A stretch of 33,572 nt of DNA from a virus, in the IMG/VR virus record IMGVR_UViG_3300027969_000269, positions 1 through 33,572 of that record, one strand, 5' to 3'. A model generated the notes under the pieces. That model saw only the letters and a program-made list of their open reading frames with translations. It was not told the origin of the DNA and made no database searches. This document shows positions 12,609 through 21,058 of the stretch, in pieces. The position numbers and the translations under genes are program-made. Numbering within the stretch: the first letter of the stretch is position 1; each line of letters starts with the position of its first letter.

Positions 12609-12899
12609 ATGGCTTTCGTTCATTATCGCGGTTCTACTTCACCAAAGGGTATATTCATGACCCTTACTCTTGAGCAAATTGAGAACATTAAAAACAAAGC
12701 TGCTGAAATTGTTGCTGAAGGAAAAACTATCATGGAATATAAGGATAGTGGATCTGACATTCGCAAAGATTGGCCTATTGATCCACCAACTGTTCTGCTT
12801 GAATGTCGCTATGCGTTGCAGATTAAAAATCCAGCCGTATATGGTGCTATTGATAGAACTAGGGTTGGTAATATGTTAAATAACTTCAGAGGACTTTAA
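12609..12899 (+). CDS. Small head protein in the gpW (head-tail joining) position
   Basis: A 96-residue protein located between the large terminase and the portal, where lambda encodes gpW. It reads TLEQIENIKNKAAEIVAEGK then IMEYKDSG and CRYALQIKNPAVYG, a helical start followed by short strands, which is compatible with a gpW-like joining protein but not diagnostic. The start at 12609 follows late motif A by 8 bases; an internal ATG at 12657 (MTLTLEQIENIK) is the alternative and gives 80 residues, closer to gpW in length. Confidence 0.5.
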   Translation: MAFVHYRGSTSPKGIFMTLTLEQIENIKNKAAEIVAEGKTIMEYKDSGSDIRKDWPIDPPTVLLECRYALQIKNPAVYGAIDRTRVGNMLNNFRGL

Positions 12900-12904
12900 T
12901 ATTT

Positions 12905-14515
12905 ATGGCGCGCAAACCTACTACAAAAAAACCTAAGATTGGTGATAAGTCACCAAAGCTGAATAAGCAAGCTACAGGGGGGCCAGGCATATTCAGTAAC
13001 TTCGAGTCAGCAAAATTCAGCAATAAGCGTTCTTGGATCTGGAGTTCTTGGCCTACAGATTTCAAGAAAACGATGACAGTTTTCGATCGGCTCGAAACAA
13101 CGCGCAAAATGCGTTGGTTGGAGTTGAATAGCGGAATTGTAAGACAAGCGATTGATGACAATGCAACTTATTCCGTAGGAAGTGGTATTACCGCACAAGC
13201 CAGAACAGGTAATTCAGTAATTGATAAACAACTTGAGGACTATTTCCACGATTGGGCTAGAAATAAGTGCGATATTACAAATAGATTTAATTTTTACGAA
13301 CAACAGTTTATTGTTTGCCGTTTGATGGATCGTGACGGCGAGATATTTCCAATTAAGACCCGCGACGAATATGGTCGTTGCAGAATACAGCTGATTGAAG
13401 CTCATAGAGTTTCAAGCAATCAATCTGGCGCACCACCACCAAACGAAGTTGACGGAATTACCTTTGGTAAATACGGAAAGCCAACATTTTACAACGTTAT
13501 CAAATCAGACGGATCTAGCCGTAAGGTTCCAGCCAATGCTGTAATGCACGTATTTGAACCTGAGCTTGCCTCAGGCGCTAGAGCTTACTCCCCGCTTCAA
13601 CATAGTATCAATAACATTGTTGATATGCTTGAAGTGCTGAGTTTAGAGAAATTTGCTGTTAAAATGAACAGCGATATTGTCAGAACTTTAACCCGCGAAA
13701 TAGCACAATTCGATGGCGCTCAATCTGACTTTGAAGCGTTTGGTATGCGCCCTCAAGATTATCAAGGCGATGGCGTAACAAACCCAAATGAAGCTTCCAC
13801 ATTCATTGGCGGTAAGATTTTAGCATTAGCACCTGGTGAACGTCTTGAGTCTTTTCAATCAAATCGTCCTAATGCTACGTTTGTAGGTTTTAACGAACAT
13901 TTAATTCGCGACTCACTTGCTGGATTTTTACCATACGAATTTACTCACGATCCTTCGAAAGCAAGCGGCGCTTCAATGAGACTCATTGTTGCAAAAGCAG
14001 ATCGCAAATTCCAAAAACGTCAAAACGTTCTTATCAATCGCTTTTTAACGCCTGTATGGTGTTATGTTATTGCCGATGGTATCGCTAAAGGTGAATTACC
14101 TGAATGTGAAAATTGGAATAAGGTAATCTGGACAACGCCTAAGCGCGTAACTGTTGACGCAGGACGCGACGCCGCACAAAACCGCGCTGACATCGAGTTT
14201 GGCCTCAAGACTCTTGGTGAAGAATGTCAAGAAAACGGAGAACACTTCTCAACCATGATACAGCGTCGTGCGATTGAAGCTGCCGAGATTAAATCTATGG
14301 CAGAACAATACGATGTTCCTCTTTGGATGTTGTATAAACCATCTAATACAGCGCTAGGAGATATTACTGAACAAAGCAATTCTTCGGATTTAGAAAAAGA
14401 AGATGAAGAAGAAGTTTCAGTTAATGAATTAGAAGAAACCGAAGAAGGCGAAGAAGAAATTGAAAATGATTACGACGCTGAGGACGATGAACTTCAAGAT
14501 CCAATGGGAGACTAA
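12905..14515 (+). CDS. Portal protein, lambda gpB family
   Basis: The 536-residue protein forms the dodecameric ring at the capsid vertex through which DNA enters. Recognisable segments of the lambda-type portal family are MRWLELNSGIVRQAIDDNAT and YSVGSGI in the N-terminal third, RDGEIFPIKTRDEYGRCRIQ with LIEAHRV in the middle, and the downstream VMHVFEP and DPSKASGASMR. The last about 50 residues are extremely acidic (Glu/Asp runs such as EKEDEEEVSVNELEETEEGE), which is unusual and may interact with the scaffold or be removed in maturation. It lies 6 bases downstream of the gpW-position gene. Confidence 0.9.
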   Translation: MARKPTTKKPKIGDKSPKLNKQATGGPGIFSNFESAKFSNKRSWIWSSWPTDFKKTMTVFDRLETTRKMRWLELNSGIVRQAIDDNATYSVGSGITAQARTGNSVIDKQLEDYFHDWARNKCDITNRFNFYEQQFIVCRLMDRDGEIFPIKTRDEYGRCRIQLIEAHRVSSNQSGAPPPNEVDGITFGKYGKPTFYNVIKSDGSSRKVPANAVMHVFEPELASGARAYSPLQHSINNIVDMLEVLSLEKFAVKMNSDIVRTLTREIAQFDGAQSDFEAFGMRPQDYQGDGVTNPNEASTFIGGKILALAPGERLESFQSNRPNATFVGFNEHLIRDSLAGFLPYEFTHDPSKASGASMRLIVAKADRKFQKRQNVLINRFLTPVWCYVIADGIAKGELPECENWNKVIWTTPKRVTVDAGRDAAQNRADIEFGLKTLGEECQENGEHFSTMIQRRAIEAAEIKSMAEQYDVPLWMLYKPSNTALGDITEQSNSSDLEKEDEEEVSVNELEETEEGEEEIENDYDAEDDELQDPMGD

Positions 14516-14532
14516 TTTTTATTTTATATCAA

Positions 14533-15363
14533 ATGAACCATATTAAAAAAGCACTTAAAAATAATAAACCTTTGATGATTAAACCATCTGTTGCATTAGC
14601 ATACATGGAGAAAATCGAAGAATTAAATATTCCTATTGATAAAAACATTAGCGAAGTATCTCAAATCCTTGAAATGATTTTTGGTAAAGCGCCAATGATG
14701 GAGAAAAGCGGTTCAGTAGCCGTAATTCCTGTTAAGGGTGTTATCGGTAAAAACTTAAGTTCATTAGATAAGCTTTGCGGCGCTATTGATGTTGATGATG
14801 TTTCCTCATGGGTAGATGAAGTGGCGTTAGATCCAGAAATCAAAACTGTTGTGTTTGAACACAATAGTCCAGGTGGCACAGTAACAGGCGTTCCAGAACT
14901 TGCCGCTAAGATTAGAGCTTTAGGTGCAATTAAAAATACAATTTCATATACCGAAACCGATTGTCACTCAGCTTCATATTACCTGGCCTCTCAATCCAAT
15001 CAATTCCTGGCTACCGAGTCATCTGAAATCGGATCAGTAGGTGTCTATATGGCTATTCCTGATTACACCGAAGCTTTTGCCAACGAAGGTATCAAAATGG
15101 AAGTAATCAAATCTGGTAAATACAAGGGTATGGGTATCGAGGGGACGTCGTTAAGCAAAGATCAACACGATTTCCTTCAAAATGATGTTACTGAAACCCA
15201 TAATACGTTCAAAAAAGACGTTAAAAAGGTAAGAAGCATGATTAAAGACGAAGATATGGAAGGCCAATCTTTTAGCGGTAAAAAAGCTGCCGAGAAATGT
15301 ATGATTACAGGTATTTGCAGCAGCTTAAATGAAGTCCTGGAAAGAACTTCAAATATCGAATAA
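14533..15363 (+). CDS. Head maturation protease, S49/ClpP-fold
   Basis: A 276-residue serine peptidase of the SppA/lambda gpC type. The oxyanion region is FEHNSPGGTVTG (108-119); the nucleophile is most likely Ser146 in CHSASYYLAS; IGSVGVYM (166-173) and SGKYKGMG (194-201, containing the probable Lys general base) complete the family pattern. It would cleave scaffold and portal or capsid tails during prohead maturation. In lambda the scaffold is the C-terminal part of the protease gene; here it is a separate gene 24 bases downstream. Confidence 0.9.
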   Translation: MNHIKKALKNNKPLMIKPSVALAYMEKIEELNIPIDKNISEVSQILEMIFGKAPMMEKSGSVAVIPVKGVIGKNLSSLDKLCGAIDVDDVSSWVDEVALDPEIKTVVFEHNSPGGTVTGVPELAAKIRALGAIKNTISYTETDCHSASYYLASQSNQFLATESSEIGSVGVYMAIPDYTEAFANEGIKMEVIKSGKYKGMGIEGTSLSKDQHDFLQNDVTETHNTFKKDVKKVRSMIKDEDMEGQSFSGKKAAEKCMITGICSSLNEVLERTSNIE

Positions 15364-15376
15364 TTTGACAATAGGC
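15364..15376 (+). promoter_or_regulatory. Late motif copy B, TTTGAC-N4-GGC
   Basis: TTTGACAATAGGC, followed by AATTATTACA and the ATG at 15387 (10-base gap). It begins at the first base after the protease stop codon and would give the scaffold and capsid genes their own transcript. Confidence 0.5.
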
Positions 15377-15386
15377 AATTATTACA

Positions 15387-15848
15387 ATGAGCATTGAAGA
15401 AATCGTTACCAGCTTAAAAGACGCACTCACAGGCAAGTCTGCCGAAGTTGAAAATGCGCACAAAGAAGTATTAGCTGCAAAAGAATTAGCAGCTACAAGT
15501 GAAGCAAAACTTAGCGAAACATTAGCACTCGTTGATGGTCTTACAGCAGATAAAACCGCGCTGTTAGCAAAGATCACAGCACTTGAAGCTTCAGTATCAA
15601 CTCTAGCTTCAGAAAAAGAAGCGATTTCAAAACAGATTGAGTCAGCTGGTAAAAAAGCAGCTTCTATCGTAGCTTCCGCTGGCGTAGATCCTGTAGAAGT
15701 TTCACCTGTCAATATGAACGACGCTGGAAAGAGCGACGAAGAAATTTCTAAAGAGTGGGTTCTTATGAAAGAAAAAGACCCCAAAGGTGCTTCCGAATTT
15801 TATACTAAAAACCGCGCTGCGATTATTCGCGCCGCTGGAATTAAATAA
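15387..15848 (+). CDS. Scaffolding protein
   Basis: A 153-residue protein made of an extended coiled coil (residues about 5-100; repeated Ala/Leu/Lys/Glu, for example LLAKITALEASVSTLASEKE) and a short basic C-terminal domain (EISKEWVLMKEKDPKGASEF then YTKNRAAIIRAAGIK). Position between the protease and the capsid gene, coiled-coil content and a small basic end that can contact the capsid all fit a scaffold. It carries late motif B upstream, consistent with high expression. Confidence 0.75.
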   Translation: MSIEEIVTSLKDALTGKSAEVENAHKEVLAAKELAATSEAKLSETLALVDGLTADKTALLAKITALEASVSTLASEKEAISKQIESAGKKAASIVASAGVDPVEVSPVNMNDAGKSDEEISKEWVLMKEKDPKGASEFYTKNRAAIIRAAGIK

Positions 15849-15873
15849 TCTCAACCCCATATAATTAAAAATT

Positions 15874-16773
15874 ATGTCCAATAACATCGGTGGATTAACA
15901 CTCCAACTAGTTGCTGAAGAAAGCTTACGAACCCTGGTTCCACAGCTTCAGCCGCTAACCAAAATCGCAGTAACTGATTTCGGCGCTTACGTCGCTGAAC
16001 GCGGAACTACTGTTCACACTCGTTACGCTGGTAAATTTACCGCCGCTAACTACAGCAAAGCAACAGGTTTCGTAGCTTCAGACGCTGTTTCTACAGACGT
16101 TCCTGTAACCTTAGCTGACCAAAAGCACGTCACTATTGAATTTACTGACTACGAAGTTGCAACCCTTAGCTTAGATCGTCTGCGCCGCCTTTTCATGGCA
16201 CCTATGGCAAATGCCGTAGTTAAGAGCTTGTTCGACCAAGTTCTTGGTAAAGTTGACGGATCTTTCGCTTCAGGTTACAATGGAACCATTGGTAACTTCA
16301 ATCGTATTGCTGTAAGCAATATCGCTAAATCATTAACCAAAGCAAATCTTCCTCAAGAAGGTCGTTCTGCTTTAGTTTCACCTGACATTTATCAACAATT
16401 AGTTAGCGATCCTGCTGTTGCACAAGCTTTCTCTATCGGAACTTCCGACGTTATTCGCGGAAACCGCTTGGGAATGATTCATGGCATTGATTTCTACGAA
16501 TATAACGGCTTTGAAGCTGCTGGCATTGACGCTACCCTTAATGGTGTAGTATCTTGCAAAGAAGGTTTAGTTGTTGTTACCCGCGTTCCTGCTGCACCTA
16601 CCACAGGTGGTGGCGAACAAACCATCGTAACCGATCCAGATAGCCAATTCTCATACGCTCTCCGCTATTGGTATGATTGGTCTGCTGGCTTGCACAAACT
16701 TAGTGCAAATTGGTTAGTCGGTTCGTCTAAGGGTAACCCTGACGCTCTCCAACGCATTAACCTCACCGCGTAA
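15874..16773 (+). CDS. Major capsid protein (HK97-fold, P22 coat-like)
   Basis: The 299-residue protein has features of phage coat proteins: an N-terminal region ending in VTLADQKHVTIEFTDYEVAT, a middle helix LRRLFMAPMANAVVKSLFDQ, and a P-domain/A-domain segment RSALVSPDIYQQLVSDPAVA followed by NRLGMIHGIDFYEYNG, the 'G-R-L-G-x-I-x-G-F-D-V-Y' motif common in P22-like and HK97-fold coat proteins. It follows the scaffold and is followed by two hairpins (16778-16839), the second a strong terminator. It is expected to be the most abundant virion protein. Confidence 0.85.
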   Translation: MSNNIGGLTLQLVAEESLRTLVPQLQPLTKIAVTDFGAYVAERGTTVHTRYAGKFTAANYSKATGFVASDAVSTDVPVTLADQKHVTIEFTDYEVATLSLDRLRRLFMAPMANAVVKSLFDQVLGKVDGSFASGYNGTIGNFNRIAVSNIAKSLTKANLPQEGRSALVSPDIYQQLVSDPAVAQAFSIGTSDVIRGNRLGMIHGIDFYEYNGFEAAGIDATLNGVVSCKEGLVVVTRVPAAPTTGGGEQTIVTDPDSQFSYALRYWYDWSAGLHKLSANWLVGSSKGNPDALQRINLTA

Positions 16774-16777
16774 TTTT

Positions 16778-16795
16778 AGGACTCGTAGTAGTCCT
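16778..16795 (+). terminator. Hairpin after the capsid gene
   Basis: AGGACT (16778-16783) and AGTCCT (16790-16795) form a 6-bp stem with a 6-base loop, followed by TT. It is weaker than the next hairpin and may protect the 3' end of the capsid mRNA. Confidence 0.5.
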
Positions 16796-16809
16796 TTCGC
16801 GCCAATGCA

Positions 16810-16839
16810 AGAAGGCGGCTCAAATAAGAGCCGCCTTCT
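16810..16839 (+). terminator. Strong intrinsic terminator between capsid and connector genes
   Basis: AGAAGGCGGCTC (16810-16821) and GAGCCGCCTTCT (16828-16839) form a perfect 12-bp GC-rich stem with the loop AAATAA, followed by CTGTTTT. The hairpin lies inside a longer possible frame starting at 16805, which argues for the later start at 16865. Confidence 0.85.
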
Positions 16840-16844
16840 CTGTT

Positions 16845-16857
16845 TTGGACATTTGGC
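16845..16857 (+). promoter_or_regulatory. Late motif copy C, TTGGAC-N4-GGC
   Basis: TTGGACATTTGGC (one change from TTTGAC), followed by TATAGTT and the ATG at 16865 (7-base gap). It directly follows the strong terminator, so a new transcript is needed here, which supports a promoter role. Confidence 0.5.
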
Positions 16858-16864
16858 TATAGTT

Positions 16865-17203
16865 ATGTCAGACATTTGGACTACGTTCACATCTGACGCT
16901 CTTTCTATCTTAAATGAGATAGGTAAGAACGTCACCATCAAAAAAGTTCCTGGTGGAACCCCTGTAGCGCTAAAGGTGATGATTTCAACACCTATGATAT
17001 TACAGGATTTGGAAACAGGTGGTTTCCTTAATTCCACAACCTTTGAAGTAAAGGTTCTCAGGACAGATCATAACAACAATCCTGGCCTTGCAGCTTATGG
17101 TAACATTGTTACTTATAACGACCAAGACTATCGAATTGTAGCTGTTGCTGATCGCCCGCCTTCCGCTTGGGTTATCATGAGGGTTCAAACAAAGGAACAA
17201 TGA
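16865..17203 (+). CDS. Head-tail connector / neck protein
   Basis: A 112-residue protein (MSDIWTTFTSDALSILNEIG ...) with a strand-rich C-terminal half (FEVKVLRTDHNN, IVTYNDQDYRIVAVADRPPS). Size, position after the capsid gene and the late 'Y-R-I-V-A-V' strand suit a head-completion or stopper protein such as lambda gpFII, but there is no diagnostic motif. The ATG at 16865 is chosen because the alternative at 16805 would translate through the terminator hairpin. Its stop overlaps the next ATG by ATGA (17200-17203). Confidence 0.6.
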   Translation: MSDIWTTFTSDALSILNEIGKNVTIKKVPGGTPVALKVMISTPMILQDLETGGFLNSTTFEVKVLRTDHNNNPGLAAYGNIVTYNDQDYRIVAVADRPPSAWVIMRVQTKEQ

Positions 17204-18144
17204 TAATTAAGGTAACTAAAGGCGTAGTGGTCAACATGCAAGAGTTTCAACAAACTCTAGCATTGTATATTGCTGTAATGGCACAATGCGCCTCTAAGTT
17301 AATCCGTAAGCAAGCTAGGTTATTCTGCGATGATATGCTGGACTATACCGAACCTACGCTTAATTGGTCAAAAGGGTCTGGTAAGGGCTTAGCGGCTCAG
17401 AAAAAGGGCATGGGGATTGTTGACGCACAATTAAGAGATTTATTCACCCCCCTGGCGTATGTTAAAGCGCCAGAAATTTATGCTCATGGTAACGAAGGGG
17501 TCTTTTATGCTTGGGTAAGACTTAGACGTGAAAACAATGACTCAACTTTACCTAAATGGTTAAATGAAGATCCGTATGGATCTGAAGGGTCTAAAATGTG
17601 GAAAAGATTTAAAAAATGGAAATATGCAAAAGAAGGTCATAGCGCTAAATCTGTTGATTTTTCACAATTATATAAAGGCGATTTGAAATCAGCTCACGTA
17701 GCCAATAGAGGGGGAACTAAGACTAGTGCTTATTTCGACTCTATGGACAAAAATGCTAGATATATCAGTTATGCGGTTGATAAAGCCGCTTTGGATAAAT
17801 ACTCAGAACAAGTCCAGAAACGCGTAGGCGAGCTTAAGGCAGCTTGGTATGGCGCTGGTAGTCAACTTGGTAATATTAGCGCCCCTATGTGGATTAAGGG
17901 AAATCAATGGGGTAGAGAAATATTTATCAATCAACTTGATGATAAAAGTATGCCAGCCGTAACAGTTGGAAATAAGAGTCAAGGTTTGCACGAAGAAACT
18001 AGAGATGATTACCGAGTTGCTATGAACCATAGGGCTTATTCTATGCGCGTTGAAATGCTTGCAAAACTTGTTAAAAACGGACAAGCTAACAAAATATTCC
18101 ATCTTGCCCCTAAAAATCCAGGTTTTACTATTTCCGAAGAATAA
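17200..18144 (+). CDS. Putative neck or minor tail protein
   Basis: A 314-residue protein that I cannot assign from sequence. The N-terminal part is helical (LALYIAVMAQCASKLIRKQA), followed by a Gly/Lys-rich loop and many Trp/Tyr residues (KMWKRFKKWKYAKEG). The start is the ATG at 17200, overlapping the upstream stop; an earlier in-frame start would lie inside that gene. By gene order (connector, this gene, tail terminator, tube, chaperone, tape measure) it corresponds to the lambda gpZ or neck position. Confidence 0.5.
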   Translation: MIIKVTKGVVVNMQEFQQTLALYIAVMAQCASKLIRKQARLFCDDMLDYTEPTLNWSKGSGKGLAAQKKGMGIVDAQLRDLFTPLAYVKAPEIYAHGNEGVFYAWVRLRRENNDSTLPKWLNEDPYGSEGSKMWKRFKKWKYAKEGHSAKSVDFSQLYKGDLKSAHVANRGGTKTSAYFDSMDKNARYISYAVDKAALDKYSEQVQKRVGELKAAWYGAGSQLGNISAPMWIKGNQWGREIFINQLDDKSMPAVTVGNKSQGLHEETRDDYRVAMNHRAYSMRVEMLAKLVKNGQANKIFHLAPKNPGFTISEE

Positions 18145-18147
18145 TTT

Positions 18148-18582
18148 ATGAGTTCCTTAATACGATCCATTTTAGAAGATAAGTTTTCAGCTTATCTTGC
18201 CGCAAACATAACCGATACGCCTGTTCATAAGGGCGTTACCGATGACGTAAGATCCTTGCCATTGATCATTGTATCAGCTTCCAATTCTAAGCCAGATAAG
18301 GATTTAGGCGCTAACCCATTGGGAAATTATCAGGTTAAAATGGAAATCTACGTTTATTCATCTGCCGACGATGATACCCTAGAAACCCATAGGACGCGAG
18401 TAAGCAAAGTTCATGGTCTTATGTCAGATGTAGCAGCTCTACAAAGTCTATGGAATTACAACGGATCTGAAGGTAAGTTATACGCTTGCTGGATAGAAGC
18501 TGATGAAGAAGGCATGAAAAGCCGAAATTACGGAAATATGATAACTTATACAGCTGTAGCGGTAATCCCGCCAGCCGTTTGA
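18148..18582 (+). CDS. Tail terminator-like protein
   Basis: A 144-residue protein. The pattern LPLIIVSASNSKPD followed by LGNYQVKMEIYVYSSADDD and THRTRVSKVHGLM resembles tail terminator/completion proteins, in which a conserved strand is followed by 'Y-x-V-x-M-E-I-x-V' and a helix. These cap the tail tube at the head-proximal end. It starts 3 bases after the previous stop, and its own TGA stop forms part of late motif D. Confidence 0.6.
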   Translation: MSSLIRSILEDKFSAYLAANITDTPVHKGVTDDVRSLPLIIVSASNSKPDKDLGANPLGNYQVKMEIYVYSSADDDTLETHRTRVSKVHGLMSDVAALQSLWNYNGSEGKLYACWIEADEEGMKSRNYGNMITYTAVAVIPPAV

Positions 18583-18590
18583 CATTTGGC
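18578..18590 (+). promoter_or_regulatory. Late motif copy D, TTTGAC-N4-GGC
   Basis: TTTGACATTTGGC overlaps the stop codon of the tail terminator gene (TGA 18580-18582). It is followed by AATAGATATAATCTTTCATT and the ATG at 18611 (20-base gap). TATAAT occurs here, but only 12 bases after TTGACA. Confidence 0.5.
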
Positions 18591-18610
18591 AATAGATATA
18601 ATCTTTCATT

Positions 18611-18949
18611 ATGCCTTCATCCCCCACAGAATTTGGAGTAGCTTTAGTTTTCGGACCATTAGACTCAGTTACAGGTATTGTAGTTCAGTCTGACAGTCAT
18701 ACTCAACGTTTTGCATTAGACATTGAAGTAATGGACGAACAAGGTCGCGTGATCACTAATCGTTTAGATGACTCTCGTAATGAAATCACTATTGAAGGCG
18801 TAGTTTCGACTGAAGATAGCGTAGCGATTGGTAGCAAATTAACCTATGGTGGAGTTTCCTACATTGTTAAAGATGTAACAGATCGCGGTAGCAATCAAGA
18901 GTTTCGTAAGTTATCTGTAAAAGGAATTAAATACCAGGAGATTGCTTAA
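18611..18949 (+). CDS. Tail protein in the tail-tube position
   Basis: A 112-residue, beta-rich protein (MPSSPTEFGVALVFGPLDSV, later SKLTYGGVSYIVKDVTDRGS). Gene order, directly after the tail terminator and before the chaperone and tape measure, and its own upstream late motif suggest the abundant tail-tube subunit. At 112 residues it is short for a tube protein, and there is no specific sequence signature, so the call is positional. Confidence 0.45.
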   Translation: MPSSPTEFGVALVFGPLDSVTGIVVQSDSHTQRFALDIEVMDEQGRVITNRLDDSRNEITIEGVVSTEDSVAIGSKLTYGGVSYIVKDVTDRGSNQEFRKLSVKGIKYQEIA

Positions 18950-18962
18950 TCAATAGCGGCAC

Positions 18963-19538
18963 ATGGATAGCCGCTATACACAGTCCGTAAAGACTTCCAT
19001 ACTCAAAATGGAAGTGGGTGGTTATGTAATTTTACCAATTACATTAAGACATAGGTTGATATTGGAGGATATTGAGTCTCCAGCTGTATTTACCGATAAG
19101 GTAATGTCCCCTCAGGATCTGATTACAGCTATAAAAATACTATCAACACATAACCTAGAAGAAATGCTAACTTTAAAAGTTAAAGAGCAAGACAGCATTT
19201 TATTGTTAAAGTTTCTTAATGATAATGATTACTATTTATCTGAATTAGGTAAATTGACTGAGTATATTTCAATGCAGGAAAATCACCCTGTAATTTGGGA
19301 TAAGAAAGAAAAGAAATCTAAGACAGGTATAAACCTAATACTATCGTGTATTACAGGTTTAATGAAGATTGGCCTAACTTACGAACAAGCTTGGACAATG
19401 CCTGAAAGTGAAGCTATTTGGATGTATGTTTCTAACGCTATTTCGGAAGGCGCAGAAATAGTAATAATAACCGATGATGATATTAAAGCTATGGAATTAG
19501 CTCAAAAATTATCTGAGCAATATAAGAAAAACAAATGA
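18963..19538 (+). CDS. Tail assembly chaperone-like protein
   Basis: A 191-residue acidic protein located immediately before the tape measure gene, the usual place of tail assembly chaperones. The segment LPITLRHRLILEDIESPAVF and the C-terminal LTYEQAWTMPESEAIWMYVS (residues about 138-157) followed by a helical ALQKLSEQ-like end fit this class, whose members bind the tape measure during tail assembly. The stop overlaps the tape measure ATG (ATGA, 19535-19538). No convincing programmed frameshift was found. Confidence 0.55.
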   Translation: MDSRYTQSVKTSILKMEVGGYVILPITLRHRLILEDIESPAVFTDKVMSPQDLITAIKILSTHNLEEMLTLKVKEQDSILLLKFLNDNDYYLSELGKLTEYISMQENHPVIWDKKEKKSKTGINLILSCITGLMKIGLTYEQAWTMPESEAIWMYVSNAISEGAEIVIITDDDIKAMELAQKLSEQYKKNK

Positions 19539-21055
19539 GCGACGAAGTAAAAATTAAATTTGTAGCGGATACGTCTGGGTTAAGTAACGTTAAAATTCCA
19601 GGTCAGATCGAAGCCGAAGGCGGTGGAAAACCACCTACGCCACCTAAACCGCCTACGCCACCTACGCCACCTACGCCGCCTACACCACCTACGCCGCCTA
19701 CGCCGCCGCCAGGTCAGCCAGGAAGTAGTTTGCCACCCCCTCTACCTGGTCAACAGAAAACAGTCGTTTCAAAACAAAGTAGGCAGCCATTCCCCTGGGA
19801 AAAGGGTTATAGCGAACAATTTAGTAATGAGCTAACTTCTAGTCTAGCTTCAACATTATCTGGTTTTAATTTATTTACAACAGCACTAAACGCTGGCGCC
19901 GAAGCAGCAAAGATGTTTGTTCAAGCCATTCAAGAAGGAACACAGTATGCTAGAACAATCCAGAAAACATCTAGAATAACAGGTTTATCAACCGACGAAG
20001 TTCAAAAATACGGCTACGCTGCTCAAATGACAGGTGTAAGCATAGAGACATTTACAAATGCTATGGCAAAGGCAAATGAAGTTCTAGGACAAGCTAAAAT
20101 GGAAGGTGGCGCTGGTGTATTGGCTTTTAATCGTCTCAAGATCAGTATGGCTGGTGTTAGGGACGGAAGTGTTACAAACATTGATATATTAAAACGACTT
20201 TCTGACGCGTATAAAAACAATGCTGGTGACGCTGAAATAGCTCGTATTGGAACCCAATTACTTGGTAACGAGTTTAAGAACATGATACCTTTGTTAAGAG
20301 AAGGATCATTAGAAATAGAGAAATTAGCCAAAAATGCGCCTCATCTTACTCAATCAGAAATACAATCAGCTGCACAAGCTAATAGATCTTATACAAACTT
20401 AAAAGAAACTTATGAAGCTAAAGCTTCAGGTGAAGTATTTGGATTTGAAAGACAAACAAGATTAACCAAAGATCAAATTTTAAGCCAATATAATTCTGGT
20501 AAAATTTCTAAAGAAAAAGCTGCTGATTTACTTTCTCAGACTACAGATGTATCTATTGACCAAACCCATGCAAATACAGGTGGTTTTGGTGCTGCTGCAG
20601 CAGCAGGATTTTTTGGTTTGCTTCAAGGTGGTGTTATTAGAGGTTATGAAGCATATCAAACTGTTAGAGCAGGAACAAGTCGTGTTACAGCGCCAGATAT
20701 AAACAAATTTGGTGCTAGGTATCCAGGCGAGTCACAAGGCGAATTTATTGCTAGATTGAAGTCCGAAGGTATAGGCAAGACACAAGCTGGTCTAGACGTA
20801 TTGAACGAGCTTGAAAAACGTAACACCAAGAAAGAAGATCTAAATGTAGGTATTTTCCAAGCTGCTTCAAGTCTGCAAAAAGTTGGCGGTGGTGACGTAT
20901 TATCTGCCGTATCAAGAGTAAGCGCTCTTGAGAATATTGATAAGAATACCGAGAGATCTGCTAATGCACTAGAGACTATTGCTGCTGGACAAGGCGGCGG
21001 TTCTTCCGTAAATACTCCACCACCAGCTGACACCAATAACCAAGTAGCAAAATAA
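19535..21055 (+). CDS. Tape measure protein with Pro-rich tract
   Basis: A 506-residue protein that would set tail length. From about residue 120 it shows the tape-measure pattern: TSRITGLSTDEVQKYGYAAQ, MTGVSIETFTNAMAKANEVL, then FNRLKISMAGVRDGSVTNID and LKRLSDAYKN, as in prophage tape measures that start with 'G-x-S-x-D-E-x-Q'. Residues 33-59 form an unusual PTPP repeat. A Gly/Ala-rich hydrophobic patch (GFGAAAAAGFFGLLQGGVI, about residues 350-368) may insert in a membrane. The length predicts a short siphovirus-like tail, of the order of 75 nm by the usual rule of thumb. Confidence 0.75.
   Translation: MSDEVKIKFVADTSGLSNVKIPGQIEAEGGGKPPTPPKPPTPPTPPTPPTPPTPPTPPPGQPGSSLPPPLPGQQKTVVSKQSRQPFPWEKGYSEQFSNELTSSLASTLSGFNLFTTALNAGAEAAKMFVQAIQEGTQYARTIQKTSRITGLSTDEVQKYGYAAQMTGVSIETFTNAMAKANEVLGQAKMEGGAGVLAFNRLKISMAGVRDGSVTNIDILKRLSDAYKNNAGDAEIARIGTQLLGNEFKNMIPLLREGSLEIEKLAKNAPHLTQSEIQSAAQANRSYTNLKETYEAKASGEVFGFERQTRLTKDQILSQYNSGKISKEKAADLLSQTTDVSIDQTHANTGGFGAAAAAGFFGLLQGGVIRGYEAYQTVRAGTSRVTAPDINKFGARYPGESQGEFIARLKSEGIGKTQAGLDVLNELEKRNTKKEDLNVGIFQAASSLQKVGGGDVLSAVSRVSALENIDKNTERSANALETIAAGQGGGSSVNTPPPADTNNQVAK
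19631..19711 (+). repeat. 9-bp coding repeat encoding PTPP units
   Basis: The codons of residues 33-59 of the tape measure protein are built from tandem CCGCCTACG or CCACCTACG nonamers, giving Thr-Pro-Pro repeats. Only third positions vary, so the repeats may expand or contract by slippage without loss of frame. Confidence 0.85.
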
Positions 21056-21058
21056 TTT

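Noticed and set aside
16805-16864. ATG at 16805 as the start of the connector gene
   Set aside because: The extension would be translated through a perfect 12-bp terminator hairpin and the late motif; the ATG at 16865 is better placed.
19526-19532. Possible -1 slippery heptamer GAAAAAC just before the stop of the tail chaperone gene
   Set aside because: It does not fit X-XXY-YYZ (the first three bases differ), no clear downstream stem is visible, and a shift would fuse the chaperone straight into the tape measure, which has its own ATG.
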